NCBI GenBank assembly: GCA_003339415.1
Contig: PDHQ01000052.1
Span: forward strand, 124,001 to 188,000
Source of the DNA: Ophiocordyceps camponoti-saundersi (nom. inval.)
Lineage: Eukaryota; Ascomycota; Sordariomycetes; Hypocreales; Ophiocordycipitaceae
Direction: 5' to 3'
DNA: 64,000 bases
A program made the position numbers and the translations under genes. The number at the start of each line of letters is the position of its first letter. Positions within the stretch are counted from its first letter, which is position 1. Below are positions 12,270-24,811 of this stretch, in pieces. The notes below the pieces were generated by a model that ran no database searches, had not been told where the DNA came from, and worked only from the letters and a program-made list of their open reading frames with translations.

Positions 12270-12978
12270 TTAATAACTTTTCTTTTCTAGTTAGGAATAT
12301 ATAATTTATTATATAAGTAGTTAAGATATAATTAGGTTTTTTTAATAGCTATTATAAATTAATTATTTCTCTATTTTTAAAGATTTTTATAGTTAGAGTT
12401 TAATAAATACCCTTTCCTTACTAATCTATAAATAAGTTTAAGTTAATATTATATTAATATCCGATTATTATTTTACTAATTCCTATATTACCTTTTAAGG
12501 TATTATTTTTTTTAAAAAGTAAATAAGGGCTTTAAGTAATAAGCTTAATATTATATATATATTACTTAGATATATAGCTTAATAAACTAATAAGATATTT
12601 AAGCTTATAAGCTAGCTTTATAGCTTAGTAGCTTTTAGCTAGCTATATTAAGGCACGCAGGCTATTTAGATACTTAGCTATATTATACTTTAGCTAAGTA
12701 AGCTAATAGTGCCCCTCTTATACTAATCTAATATAGCTAACATATAAACCTAACCGGGCTTAAGCCCTAAGTAAGTTATAGCTTAGATATAAGGTATATT
12801 ATATAATAAGCTATAAGACTAATAGTTAACTTCCTTAAACTTAATATAAGCTAGCTATAAAGATATTACTAAAGCGCTTTATTTTAAAAGCCCCTAATAA
12901 ATACTAGCTATTAAAAGGGGGAATCTCCCTTATTAACTAGTAAACCCTTATAGCTAGTAAGGGTTATCTTTTTCTTAT
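12270..12978. other. Decayed AT-rich DNA, no gene recognised
   Basis: It possibly continues element D, but no convincing motif could be read. The block around 12900-12965 holds AGGGGGAATCTCCCTTATT and an inverted pair AACCCTTATAGCTAGTAAGGGTT (12943-12965). Confidence 0.35.
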
Positions 12979-14200
12979 AATATTATTATTATTATTTATA
13001 TACTAGGGGCCTTTATAATATTTAAAGCTTCTATAATATATTAAGTAGGAAAAATCCCCTAAAATAAAGTAAAACCCCCTAACTATAAAAAGAAAAGCTT
13101 ACTATACGCTTATATAAAAGTATAATAATAGCTAGCGGCAGTATAATATAATAAGCTTATTACCCGGGGGTAATCTTAGATAATATAAGAAAGTAAGGTA
13201 AAGAGGGGAGTGCGGAGAAAGGAAAGTTAGTAAAATATAGGGCGGAAAAAGGAGCGGTGCGGGGCGGTACGAGGCGAGGCGGTGCAGGGCGGGGCGGAGG
13301 AAAGAAAATTCGAAAGGGGGTAAAGTAAAATAATAAGGTAGCTACTTTATTATTTATTAATAATTAGAGGAGGGGGGGCTATATTTTTTTCTTTTCTACC
13401 TCTTTTTTTCTTTCCTTTTTTTATTTTTTTTTTATTTTTAGAAAAAAGTATATTTTTAACCCCCTTTTTTAACCTTTCTTTTTAATTTTTAAAATAAAAG
13501 GAAAATAATAAAAGTTATATAGCTATATACTAATAAAATAATAATATTATAATATTTAAGATTACTTATAAAAAGCCTTATAACTTTTTTTATATTATAT
13601 ATATAGCTTAATTAGCTAATTATAAGGTTTTATATTAAAAATAATAAAATAAGTAATATTATATTATATAATTATATATAAAGCTAATAAAGTATATAAG
13701 TTTTTAATTAGCTTATTATTATAATTATATAAAAGCTTAATATAAATATTAAAAGGTAAGTAAAATTAAAAGCGAAGTTAAAAGCGGGGCTAAAGTTTAG
13801 AAGCTAACTAAGCTATAAATTTATTTAAATAAGTTACGCGCGGTAGCTATAAAAGCAGCTAAGTATATTAGCGAAAAAAGGGAACTAAGTAGCTTATAAA
13901 TAAATATAAAGTAAAATATAAAATAGAATATAAAGTAAAAAAAGGGTTAAGCTAATAATTATAAGTAAAAGTAAATTTAAGCTAACTTATATTACGCTTA
14001 GGGGCGGAATAAAATATTAGAGCTCCGCTTTATTATAATAATAATAATAACTTAAGCTAGCGCTTAGGCTAAAGCGATTACTTTAATAGCTACCTTTAAT
14101 ATCTTTTCTCTTATTATAATTACTAATTTTTCTTTTTAAAAGATTTATATATTAATCTTATTATACTTAAGTATATTTATTATAAATAAGTAAATAATTA
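12979..14200 (-). repeat. Repeat family E, copy 1 (orientation by its shared 3' tail)
   Basis: Homologous along its length to 22670-23870 (same orientation) and to the complement of 42998-44221. Landmarks: an (ATT)n edge at 12980-13000, CTAGGGGCC, a GGCGGGGCGG-rich block (about 13245-13305), and a CT-rich block (13385-13440). Read on the minus strand, the end ...GGCCCCTAGTATATAAAT(AAT)n resembles the SINE 3' tail. A plus-strand open frame also runs through the right half, so which strand is the transcript is unresolved. Confidence 0.7.
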
Positions 14201-15750
14201 TTAAAGCTAATAAGGCGGGGAGCGGAGCGGTGAAAGCGGCGATAATAGTAAAAATAGCGATAATTATAGCTAATTTAATTATTAAACTAAAGATAAAGGT
14301 AATAATAATAGCGGAGTTAGAGGCGGGGGCGGAGATAATAAAAATAATAATAGCGGAGGCGGTAATAATAGTAGCGGCGGTAATAAAGCTATTAATAAAA
14401 ATAACTATTATTATTATTATTTACTTAAAGCTAGACTTTTATTTAAAAAAGTTTAAGTTAAAAGTTTATATAAAGTTAAATAAAATCTAATCCGCTATTA
14501 GCTAATTATAATATAGTATTAACTAAATATTTTAAAATATTAATTAAGAGGTAGCTAATTATATAAAAGTAAACTATTTTAAATATATTCTAACTAATAT
14601 TTATAAAATAAAGCGTATTTTTAACTTAAGTTAATAAAAGCTAAAGCTAAAAATAAAGCTAAAAGTAAAAGCGGAGAATAAAATAGTAGCTTAAACGCTA
14701 ATTATTATTATATTAATATTAAGTAGTAAATTAAAGTAAGTAATAAAAGATAAGGGGGATAATAAGGCGGAGGGGGTAAGCGGGGCGGAGGAGGGGGTTA
14801 CTATAAAAGTAATTAAAAAAGCGGAGGGGGAGATAAGGGCGGGGGAGGTAGTAAAGAAAATAATAGAAAAATCTAAGCTAAAGCTAAACTTTATATAAGT
14901 ATAAAAATCCTCTCCTATAAAATTTATATTAATAGCGCGGAAGCGTATAGCGGAAAATAATAATAATAGCTTAGAAGATAAGCTTATAAGAGTTAAAAGT
15001 ATTATTAAGCGCGGAGGATAAGGTAAAGGGCGGGGCGGGATAAAAGGTAAGAAAGCTAAGTAAGCTAAGCGGGGCTAAGTAAAATAAAGAGCGGAGTTAA
15101 GAGCGAAAAGTAAAGTAAATAGATAATAATTATTATATAGCGAAAATATTAAAAACTATCCTTTACGCTTAAACTATATATTTAAATATTTTAATATATT
15201 TAAGTATTATTAAGTAATAAAAAAAAGTTAAATTAGCGAAGGCGTTATAAGTAAATAAATTATTAAGTAAGCGAGCTTATAATAGCTTTATAATTAAATA
15301 TCTTATTAAAGTATTTATAGTTTTAAATTAAACTTATAAGAAATATAAGTAAAAGCGTTTTTTTATAAATAATAAGTTTATAGCGTAAAGTAAAGTAAGC
15401 TATTATCTTATCTTTTTTACTATAATAAAAGTAATAAGGGGTTATAATTATATAAATATTATAAATATAAAGAAACTTATTAAGGCTAATTTTATTATTA
15501 TAAAGCTAAGTTAAGGCGCTATTAAGAAATTTTAGAAAATTTTAATAAATTTATAAAATAGCGCTAAGTTTTAGTTAAGGTAATTTATTAGTAAAATATC
15601 CAAAGGACTAGCTATATTTCTAAAGCTTTCTTTTCCTAAAGTTTTAGCAAAGTTATTATTCTTTATAAAATTAAGCTTTTAAAGTCTTAAAAGATTAAGA
15701 GGAGATATTTAAAGTCCGCACTTAAGTAATAAAAGAGGATTAGAGGGATT
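13750..15750 (+). pseudogene. Low-complexity Lys/Ala/Glu/Ile-rich frame, retroelement structural type
   Basis: A plus-strand frame can be followed with scattered TAA/TAG stops. Its longest open piece (14230-14490, 86 codons) is an Ile/Ala/Lys repeat in which ATA codons fit former ACA (Thr) codons. Further on come Glu/Lys/Ala-rich (about 14640-14880) and basic Arg/Lys-rich segments (about 14930-15120). The first part is conserved in E3 (complement) in the same frame. No named domain is visible. Position before a polypurine-like tract suggests a gag-like protein; this is inference. Confidence 0.4.
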
Positions 15751-16085
15751 TAAGGGGGATATTGTTAAGGGACTAGTTAAAGGGGTGCTTATTTGCTAGG
15801 CTATATATAATAATAATTACGTATAGAGAGCTTCTAAAGAAGCCGCACTCTAGCGTGCTAAATAGCTATATATACCGCTCTTTCCTTTAAAGCCTATTTA
15901 CCTTCCTGTTTAACTATCCTTCCTATTCCGTTCTATTTAGTCCTTCCGCTATAAGCCTCTAGGCCGGATAGTAGTAGCCTTATCGTTTAATCGTAAGGCT
16001 AATCCGTAAGTTTAACGTTTAGGTTTATAACCTAAATATAATATAAAGGCTAAACCTTAATATAAGGTCCCTTCCCTCTCTTATA
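15751..16085 (+). repeat. Possible polypurine tract and LTR (TGTTAAGG...TTATA)
   Basis: TAAGGGGGATAT directly precedes TGTTAAGGGACTAG at 15763, the usual arrangement of polypurine tract and 3' LTR. A possible end is at 16085 before GGTGCGGGATC, which could equally be a primer binding site. No second copy exists in the window, so it is unproven. Confidence 0.35.
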
Positions 16086-16219
16086 GGTGCGGGATCTATT
16101 ATATAGTATACGGTAAAGTTAGGTAAAAGATTTTCCGCTAGCCCGCCTTACTTTTCTATAGCTTTTATAGCGCCTGCCCGTTAAACCTTTTATTCCTTCC
16201 TTTCTTCCTTCTATAGCCT

Positions 16220-16265
16220 TATCGTTATTATTATTATTATTATTATTAATACTATTATTATTATC
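16220..16265. repeat. Imperfect (TTA)n microsatellite
   Basis: A run of TTATTATTA interrupted by TTAATACTA and flanked by ATCGTTA on both sides. Confidence 0.8.
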
Positions 16266-16299
16266 GTTATTAGTAAGGAAATCCGCTACCTATTTTATA

Positions 16300-17690
16300 G
16301 TTTTAATTATGCTAACGTTTTTCCTACTAATAGGGATATCTTAGCTTAGCGAGTATAATAGTTATTTTTAAGATATCGCCGCCGCTGCTAGCGCCGCCGC
16401 CGACTCTATCGCTACCGCTATCGCTAATAAAGATAACGAGAATAACGAGGGCGATAACGGTAATGAAGAAGTTAACGAAGAAGTTAACGAAAACGATATC
16501 GCTAGCGATAATAAAGGCTTTAAATATAAGGAAAATTTTTTAACTTTTATAAAATAGTTTATTCGAGGATATTAGCTTCTTATAGCGGCCTTTTCTTTTT
16601 CTTCTACTATTCCTCTTTCTCCTCCTAAAATAAGTCTCTCCTTTAATATATTCTATAGCTTACTATATAGGATTTATCGATCCCGTATTTAGGAGGGCGA
16701 TTTATCCGTTATAAGGGACGCGTTACTTATAATATTTTTCTTAGGTTACCGTGCGGAGAAGCTCTTAGCCTTAGGCCCCTTATTAGCTTTCCCTATCTCC
16801 TCCTCCTATTATAGTAAATTTTTATCTAGCTAAACTAGCGGCTTTTTTATTAATATTATATTTTCCGTAGCTTATCTTGCGGAAGAAGATGTCCCGGGCT
16901 AAGACTCCCGTCCTCGCCGCCGTAGCTATCGCCGCCCCCGCTCCCGCTTCCTCTCCTTCTCCTCCTCCCGCCCCCGCTACTAGCCCCGTTAATAATAAAG
17001 ATAATAACGAAGGCGAGGATAAGGAAGATAATAATAATAATAAAGGGGCTTTTCGAGAATATTCGTATCTTCGCTATATTAAGTAAAGATATAAATATCG
17101 TAACTAAGCTATAACGCTAAAATATACGGGGAAATAAAAACCTTATATATTTTATACGGAATATATACTTTCGTACTAAACTTATACGCTAGCCCCTTAG
17201 CTTTTAGTTTTAGCTTATATAGCGTAATATATTACCGCTAATATTAAGGATCTGCTAATAGTAATAAAGGCTAATAAAGCGCTTCGGGCGGCGATTATAG
17301 TAGCTTAAGCTTTAACGATATTAGCTAAGCTTAAGCTTATATATAGCGGTGCTCCTCTTATTATATAGTTCGTATCCTTAATCTTACTATATAAAACGCG
17401 GAAAGCTAATTTATCTTAGCTAGGGAGTATATTAACGCTATCTTTAATATCGCCCCCCTTTATAAGCTTTTAGGCTCCGGGGGGTTAGCTAATATTTTAA
17501 TATTAAAGGAAAGGGTTACTATTTTAAAGCGTAATATTACTATTACCGCCGCCGCCGTACTTATCGCTGCCGCCGCTAAACTAATAACCTTAACGCTATT
17601 ATGCCGCCGCCGTTACTTAGTTAGGGAGTTATCGTCTACGAAAAAGTAGCGCCGCTAAATATCGTAAGGGAGGGGGGGGGTATATTTTCC
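16300..17690 (+). pseudogene. Decayed frames with two Ala/Pro then Asn/Asp/Glu blocks, unrecognised
   Basis: Two imperfect copies of one module lie here. Each begins with a run of GCC/CCC/CCG-type codons (16377-16430; 16905-16990) followed by AATAACGAGGGCGATAAC-type acidic Asn/Asp/Glu codons (16431-16500; 16991-17043). Downstream, about 17060-17600 gives a weak Leu/Ala-rich frame. The C-rich blocks lack CA, so they are compatible with RIP. The open piece at 16877-17086 (69 codons) spans the second module and is too low in complexity to be called a gene. A G-run (about 17668-17682) could be a polypurine tract. It may be a gag-like ORF inserted near the end of the Gypsy to its right. Confidence 0.35.
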
Positions 17691-17769
17691 GCGCTTATTA
17701 GTGCGCTTTTTAATATAATCTCGCTACTAGCCGTTTTACTATACGTTTCCTAATAACCTGCCCGTTATT

Positions 17770-20700
17770 ATATATAGCTAGTTTATATAAAGCTTTAAAG
17801 CGATTAAGAGCGGCGGTGCCCTTAAGTTCTGCTAAAAGTTCCTATATCGGGTTTTAATAACCCTTTTATTTAATAAAGACCTCCTATCTCCTACCTCTAC
17901 TTACTTTCTTCTATTTAGCTAAGATAATTTTTTTAATTTCCTATTCTTCCTCCCTATCGATTAGTATTATAGGAGGCTATAAATTAGTAACTTCTTATCC
18001 GAGTAAAAGGTCTAAAGCTGCCCTCTTAAGTAAATTTATATTAAAGCGATTATAAGCTCCTATTAGTAATCCCGTAAGTTTAATAAGGGAAGGGTTAATA
18101 ACTTACGCTACCGTAAACTTAGCGTTTTTCTAATTAAGCTTCTTTTTAGGCCTTATGCTAAGGAAATTATATAGATTAAGCTAAACTTTATCGCTAACTT
18201 TAAAGCGCTTAGCCGCTTATCGATTCTTATTAGCTTAGAACTCCTAAGTTTATAAAGATAAAATATTAATAGCCTAATATAAGTTTATTACTTATTATAA
18301 TTATTTTACGAATTCCTTAGCCTAGCTTTTAGGATTCCTTATTAATAATTATAGAGTATCCGGGTCTAATAATACTATTATCGGAGCTTAGAACTTATAA
18401 GTTACGAAAAATAGCGTTATTCCTATAGCTAAGTAGACTTTACTATTTAGCGTAAGCTAGGCTATAAGAAGCTATTTATCCTAGTTATCCTAATTATAAG
18501 AGATTACTACTTAAAGGTAAGCTTATATATCTTAATTAACCCTCTCGTATCCTTTATTAGTTTATAAATAGTAAGCTATACTAAGTATTTAATTAATCTT
18601 ATAAAGTTAGTAAAGATAGCTTTAGAATTTGCTTATTTAGTTAGTTCCTCTATTACTTATAATAATACTTAGCTATTAGTAAAACCGTATAAAATACTAA
18701 AGAAACCGCTTTATATAGAGCGGAGCGTTTATTAAGGGTATTAGCTTAAGTAGGATCTTTTTACTAAGGCGGTCTTTAATTACTTATAAGTGCTTATTTC
18801 CGCGTTTTATAAGCGGGAAGTCCGTTATAAAATCTATTTATATATATCGGTAAAACTAATTTAGAGTAAGTAATAACTTAAGGAGGGTAGCCTGATATTA
18901 TTTCTAAGCCTTAGTTTTACGATAAGTATCGTAATTCCTAAGGAATTAACGAACGTATTATTATTAAAGCGGCTAGAAGAAGTCGCGGGTTATAAGGGCT
19001 ACCGTGCCTTCCCTCTTAAGGTAACTAACTAAAGCTAAGTTATAGATTATTTAAATAAGACGATTCCGTAATATATTAAGTAAGGAGGCTAATACCTTTT
19101 TAAAATCCTCCGTTATAATAACTAGGGCTCCTAGGACTTAAAGCTTATTACGGAAATATAATCTTCTTTTAGCGTTAATATAGTAATCCGTAATTTAGAC
19201 TTTAAGTTATAGCTTTAGAGGTAATAAGCGGTCTCTCCTTATTATAGCTTAGTATATTTCCTAAAAGACCGAGTCTTATAATACTATCTTATTCTAAAAT
19301 TCCTAAAGCTTATTATTAGAGAAAACTTAAGTTTCTAGTAAAATATTATCCCGTAGATTTATAGCGTTTTCCGTAGCTATACTTATATTTTATTATCTAT
19401 CTTCGCCTTTCTTTTTTTCTAAGATATTAGTAAGGTCTCCTAAAATATTAATTACTATTACTTATAAGTAGAATTATAAGGCTTTTTCGGGAATTATCTA
19501 TATAAAGTAGGCGTTTTCCTTCTCTATAGTTAAGGGTTTATCTTAATCTTTACGGGAAAGGGCGTCTAGGACTATAGCTTATTTACTAAGTCGATAACGG
19601 ATCTTAAAGTTAAATCGTAATAAGTACTCCGCCTAACGCGCTTATTATTCTAATAAGTGCCGGCGAGTTATAAAATACTTTAAGTTTTTATAATTAATAA
19701 TAATATCGAAGCTATTATAATTACGTAGTTTAATATATTACTATTCTAAATATCTAATAATCGCTAATATCTCTTTATTATATATAAGATAGTTACGTTC
19801 GGCCGCGTTTATTTTTACGGAAAAGAACGCTATTAGTTATTTCTATCTATCTCGTTCTTAGTAAAGATAACCTCTTACGGCGTAAGCGCTAGTATTTACT
19901 TTTAAAGATATAGGGTCCTTAAAGTTTTATTCTACTAGTAAAAAGGCCCTTATAAATAGATTCTTAACTTCCTAAAAAGCTTATTCCTAATCGGGGCCCT
20001 AGATAAACTTAACCCTTTTCTTTATTAAGTTTATTAATAGTTTTATTACCCCGGTAAAATCTATAATAAAAAGATAGTAAAAGTTAGCAAAACTTAGGAA
20101 TCTGCGAAAGCCCTTAAGGGAAGTTAGCGCGGCCTAATTAACGATTATCTTAATCTTTTCTAAGTTTACCTAAAGCTTAACTCCCGCTAATATTATAAAC
20201 TTTAGGTATTTTACTTTCTTAACTACGAATTTATACTTATCTAAGTTTAGATAAAGCTTATACTCCTAAAATTTATAGAGAACTAAGCGTACCTTACGGA
20301 AATAGTCCTCTTTAGTGCTATTTAAGTAAATAATAATATCGTTAATATAGGCTAAGTAGAACTTATCGAAATATAGCTAAAGGATACTATTAATATATTT
20401 TTAAAAAGTGGTAAAAGCCCTTATAAGTCCGAATAGGGTAACTATCTATTTAAAAAAGCTATATTAGGTCTAAAATACTATTTTCTATTCTTCTCCTTTA
20501 GTAATCTATACCTTATAAAAGGCTTATATAATATCTAGCTTTATAAGCTATTAAAACTTAGCTAATAACCGAAGGGTATTACTAAGTAAAAGGAGCGGGT
20601 ATCTATTTAAGACTATAATCGCGTTTAGTATATAGAAATTTATATAAAATTATAATCTTCTTCCGGGTTTCCTTACGAAGAGGACTAGGGCACTTACGGG

Positions 20701-21850
20701 CAAGCTACTAGGTTAGATAAAGCCTTTTTAGAGGAGGTTTCGTAATATCTTTTTAAGGATAAGTAATTCCTCCCTTAATATATTATAAAGGGGGCCGAAT
20801 AAGATCTAAGGTTTTTTACCGTTTATTTTTTTCTTAAGTAGTATATAGTAATTTATACTTTCTTTATATAAGTTTAACTTATCCGCTTTTTATTTATAGA
20901 ATAGGGGAAGTATATTATAGAATTTTATTAGAATCTATTCTTATAGTTAGTTATTTATTAAGGGAATCTTATCTTATAACGCCTTCTTTACGTTTTTAAC
21001 TCTTACCGCTCGGATTTTTAGGTATTCGGTAAGGTTTTTTTTCTAATAGCGTAGTTTTTTCTGCCTCCTCCTTACTTCTCCGACGAAGGTTAAGCTATAA
21101 AGGTATACCGCGTTCGAGATCTCCTTTATTAGTTAAAAGCGAGTATTAGTAACCCGCACCTATTACTACGAATCTCTATACTATACTTATTTTTTATAAA
21201 GGACTAAGTAAGACTTTATATATTATAGCTAAGGCTTACTAAGAATAATTAGGAAATTAAGATTTAATATTACGTATATTATAATTAATTAACTAAAGCT
21301 ATTTATCTTAAGCGAAAGCTAAGCGATATTTAATATCTTTAGTCCGCTTATTATTACCCTTTTTACTTATTAAGCTAGGATTCTTTTTATTAGTATTTAT
21401 AAGTTTTATATTAGCTACGGGTATATTATAAAATAGCTCTTATAGCCTTCGTTAACTAATATATTTACTAATTCTAAGTTATTTAAGATTACGGGAATCT
21501 TAGTAAATAGGGCTTATAGTTTAGAATAGAGGATATCTTTCTTTTCCTCTATCTATATTACCTTATCCTTTAAGACGCTACGATATCTTAAAGCTATTCT
21601 TTTCCTTAATTATTATTAGAATTATATTCCTTAATTTAAGGTAAGATTTCTATATAATTAATATAGGTTTCTCCTAAGGCTTTCTATTATAGCTTTTATA
21701 AAAGTTAGAAGTTATAATTATATATAAAGTATATATTTATTCTATATCTAATATAAAAACCTAATATTCTACGTTATTTTAGTATTAATCTTTTTACTTA
21801 CTTAGCTTAAGGGGTATTTCGTAATACTTAGGTAAAAGTTTTATTATAAT
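17770..21850 (-). pseudogene. Chromodomain Gypsy pol remnant (protease-RT-RNase H-integrase-chromodomain)
   Basis: Read on the minus strand, RT starts at about 20900 with recognisable GFI-P-S and LNAI-V-NRYPL segments (about 20760-20590). The YLDD box is Y-I-N-D at 20338-20349 (first Asp changed to Asn). RNase H ends in an RWAEYL-RFNFKIRYR-type segment at about 19600-19650, followed by DALSRK. Integrase occupies roughly 19400-18100. A chromodomain-like EEQEI...VFIKxKGY...ELLAELKGTAAL segment lies at about 17930-17780. Order and motifs are those of chromovirus Ty3/Gypsy elements of fungi. Many stops make it inactive. The protease is assumed, not seen clearly. Confidence 0.85.
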
Positions 21851-22668
21851 TACTATCCTTTCCTTTTAGTTTTTTCTTCTTCTTATCTCCTATTATATTT
21901 ATCGGAATATCCTTATTTATATCTTTTCCTATGCCTAGGTTTACGGGAACGCCTTTAGCGCCTCCTAAGTATTTATTCGGGTTAGGTTAATATTTCTTAG
22001 CCGCCTTAAGGAAGCATAAGGTCTATTTAAAAGACTAAGTAAGACCTTATAAGTAATTAATAAATAGAGAGTATTCGTAAAGTATATTAATAATAACTAG
22101 AAAATCTCGAAATATTAGGGAAAAGGCCCTATATAGCTAAGTTAGTTTCGTAGAATTATCCTAACTTATAGATCTAATAATAGTTACTAGGATTTTTTTA
22201 AACTTAGAAATAAAGTTATTAAATATTTATCTATTACGGTAAACTAAAATCCGGAGCCTATTTTAAGCCCTTTTTCGTTCTTAGATATTACTAAAAGTTC
22301 GATAAAAGTAGTTAAAGAAGTCTTTTAAGTACCTCTTTCTACTAAAGCTATTAGATTACTAGAAAGCTAATATTTTCTATATTTTATCCTTAAGAAGGTA
22401 GTTTAGGATCTATACTTAGATATAATCCGTATTACTAGCTTTACCCTAAAGCTTATCGATATTATATTAGTAAACTAGCCGGCTTATAAAGAAATAGAAG
22501 GAATCTAGTAATCTATCTTACTTAAGCTAAGGTTTTTTTTATCTTACGAAGGCTATATTAATCTAAGCTTAGTTAAGCGTAGCTTTAGTAAAGGTTAGTT
22601 TAACGGGGTCCGTTTATAGTATTTCCTTAAAAGCGTCCGCACGCGCGGCTATAAGTTACTCTATATAT
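21850..22668 (-). pseudogene. Gag remnant of the minus-strand Gypsy
   Basis: Directly upstream of the pol on the minus strand, a frame rich in Lys/Leu/Phe with a segment GLFPNxxRFSSYYQYxLRxLSI (about 22150-22030) fits a fungal Gypsy gag ending in a Lys-rich tail. The 5' LTR is missing: at about 22669 the sequence passes abruptly into repeat E copy 2. Confidence 0.6.
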
Positions 22669-22669
22669 T

Positions 22670-23993
22670 CCAAAGCTTTAATAATATATTAAGTAAAAAG
22701 AATCCCTTAAAATAAAATAAAACCCCTAAACTATAAAAAAAAAGCTTATTATACGCTTATATAAAAATATAATAATAGCTAATAATAATATAATATAATA
22801 AGCTTATTACCTAGAGGTAGTTTTAGATAATATAAGAAAATAGGGTAAGGAGGGGAGTACGGAGAAAGGAAAGTTTATAAAGTATAAGGCGGAAAGAGAA
22901 GCGGGGCGGTATAGCGTAGCGCGGGGCGGTACGGGGCGGTACGGGGCGGTGCGAGGCGAGGCAGTATAAGGCGAGGCGGAGGAAGGAAAGTCTAAAAAAA
23001 GGTAAGGTAAAGTAGTAAAGTAGCCGCTTTATTATTTATTAGTAATTAAAGGGGGGGGCTATATTTTTTTCTTTTTTACCTTCTTTTTCCTTTCCTTTTT
23101 TTTCTTTTTTTTATTATTTTTAAAAAAAGGTATATTTCTAACCTTTTTTCCTAACTTTTTCTTTTAATTTTTAAAATAAAAGGAAAGTAATAAAAATTAT
23201 ATAGCTATATTAATAAAATAATAGCGTTAAATATATTTAAAATTATTTATAGTAAGTTTTATAATATTTTTTATATTATATATATAGCTTAGCTAGCTAA
23301 TTATAAAATCTTATATTAGAAATAATAAGGTAAGTAATATTATATAATATTAGCTATATATAAAGCTAATAAAGCGTATAAGCTTATAATTAGCTAATTA
23401 TTTTAATTATATTAAAGCTTAATATAAATATTAAAAGGTAAGTAAAGCTAAAAGTTAAGGCGAAGTTAGAGCTTAAAATGCTAATTAAGTTATAGATATA
23501 TTTAAAAAAGGTATATACCGCTATAATAAAAATAATATAATATATTAGTAAAAGAGAATAATTAAGTAGCTTATTAATAAATATAAAGTAAAATAAAGCG
23601 GGGCGGAGCGAGGTTTCTACATATAGCTAATAATAAATAATAAGAAAAAATTTAAATTAACTTATATAATATATAAAAATAAAATAAAGCGTTAAAGCTT
23701 TAACTTAATATAATAATAATAACGCCTTAAGTAAGCGCCTTAAAAAAATTAGCCGCCCTAATAGCTACCTTTAATATTATTCTTACTATTATAATTATTA
23801 ATATTTCTCCTTAAGAGTTTTATATATTAATATTAGCTTATTTTAAAATATTAAGTAAATAGATAACTATTAGTATAAGCGGAGCGAAAGGTAAGGAGGG
23901 GGGCGGAGCGATAATAATAATAATAATAATAATAAATATAATAATTAAATTATAAGTAAAGGTAATAGCGGTAGCGGACGCGGAGAAGGAAGC
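22670..23993 (-). repeat. Repeat family E, copy 2
   Basis: It parallels 13025-14300 (copy 1), including AAGTAAAAAGAATCCC, the GGGGCGGTAC repeats (22910-22960: GGGGCGGTACGGGGCGGTAC), the CT-rich block (about 23060-23115), and the (ATA)n tract at 23909-23935. It lacks the (ATT)n edge, starting after the gag boundary at about 22669, and is stopped at the right by repeat X1. A 64-codon minus-strand open frame at 23838-24032 crosses the boundary into X1 and is a chance frame. Confidence 0.75.
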
Positions 23994-24177
23994 TGTTAGA
24001 TAGGTATTAGAGGACAAGGCATTAGAGGACAAGGGATTAGAGGAAAAAGGGGAGAACTTAGAGGAATCATTATTATTATTAGACTTGCTATCAGACTAAT
24101 ATAAAAGGGATCACAACTACTAATGCCCTAACGCATAACACTATACGATCTAATCTGATCCTATAATCTGAGACCGA
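23994..24177 (+). repeat. Repeat X1, 184 bp, not mutated by RIP
   Basis: It begins TGTTAGATAGG and ends GAGACCGA. Within it a 15-bp unit TTAGAGGACAAGGCA is repeated about three times. It keeps nine CA and five TG dinucleotides, which are almost absent in the surrounding kilobases. X2 (24417-24599) and X3 (42690-42872) are the same sequence after heavy C-to-T and G-to-A change. Possibly a short solo LTR or MITE; no target duplication could be defined. Confidence 0.85.
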
Positions 24178-24416
24178 TCGAGGGATTTTAATAAGTAACT
24201 ATAATTTATAAAGCTATAAAAATAATTTATAAGCTTTATATAAAAAAAGATATTAGCTACGCGCTTATTATATAAAATAAACCGCGCTTATATAAGAACT
24301 TAATATTTCCCTTATATTCTTAAGTTATAATATAGCGCGAATACCGCGGCTAAATAAAATTATATAAAATTATCTTAATTAAAAAGTAATCTATTTTTAT
24401 TAAACTTCTTAGTAGC
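24178..24416. other. Spacer between X1 and X2, no gene
   Basis: It is 239 bp of ordinary AT-rich sequence with a few CGCG sites. X1-spacer-X2 could be a miniature LTR element, but the very different mutation load of the two ends argues against one insertion event. Confidence 0.4.
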
Positions 24417-24599
24417 TGTTAAATAAGCCTTAGAGGATAAGGTATAAAAGGATAAGGGATTAGAGGATAGGAAGAGGGACTAAAAGGAATTATTATTATT
24501 ATTAAACTTATTATTAAACTAATAAAAAGAGATTATAACTATCGTTACCCTAATATATAATATTAAATAATCTAATCTAATCCTCTAACCTAAGACCGA
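24417..24599 (+). repeat. Repeat X2, 183 bp, RIP-mutated
   Basis: It aligns with X1 and X3 from TGTTAAATAAGCC to AGACCGA. It shows AGAGGATAAGG-type units where X1 has AGAGGACAAGG, the expected CA-to-TA change. Confidence 0.85.
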
Positions 24600-24601
24600 A
24601 T

Positions 24602-24811
24602 TATTAAGGAGCGACTAAAAGCTGAAAAGGAATGCCCGCCTATTCCTTAGTAAGTTATAGCTTAAACCCCTTTACTATATATAAAGGTATAGGTAAAAGA
24701 GTATATAATATATAAGTCCCTCGTTCCTTATATACCGGGCATTATATAGGCTATCGTAGTTAAACTACGATATATAAGTAACTATAACTAAGCGTAGCCT
24801 AGTCCTTTATA
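24602..24811. repeat. 210-bp direct repeat R, left copy
   Basis: Nearly identical to 24972-25181: both start TATTAAGGAGCGACT and run through AATGCCCGCCTATTCCTTAG to GCGTAGC..TAG. The repeat period is 370 bp. No 5-bp flank match was found. It can be a local tandem duplication or the two ends of a miniature LTR element (TRIM). Confidence 0.9.

Noticed and set aside
14230..14490. 86-codon open frame, apparently very hydrophobic
   Set aside because: An Ile/Ala/Lys low-complexity piece of a longer decayed frame; the Ile codons look like mutated Thr codons. Not a membrane protein gene.
16877..17086. 69-codon open frame starting in Arg/Lys and Pro/Ala-rich sequence
   Set aside because: Low complexity, part of a duplicated degenerate module, with stops in the flanking homologous frame.
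15763..17690. A complete small LTR element (LTR 15763-16085, gag, polypurine tract at about 17670)
   Set aside because: No second LTR matching TGTTAAGGGACTAG follows the G-run, so the two halves cannot be joined.
23838..24032. 64-codon minus-strand frame
   Set aside because: It crosses the junction of two different repeats (E2 and X1) and includes an (ATA)n tract; chance frame.
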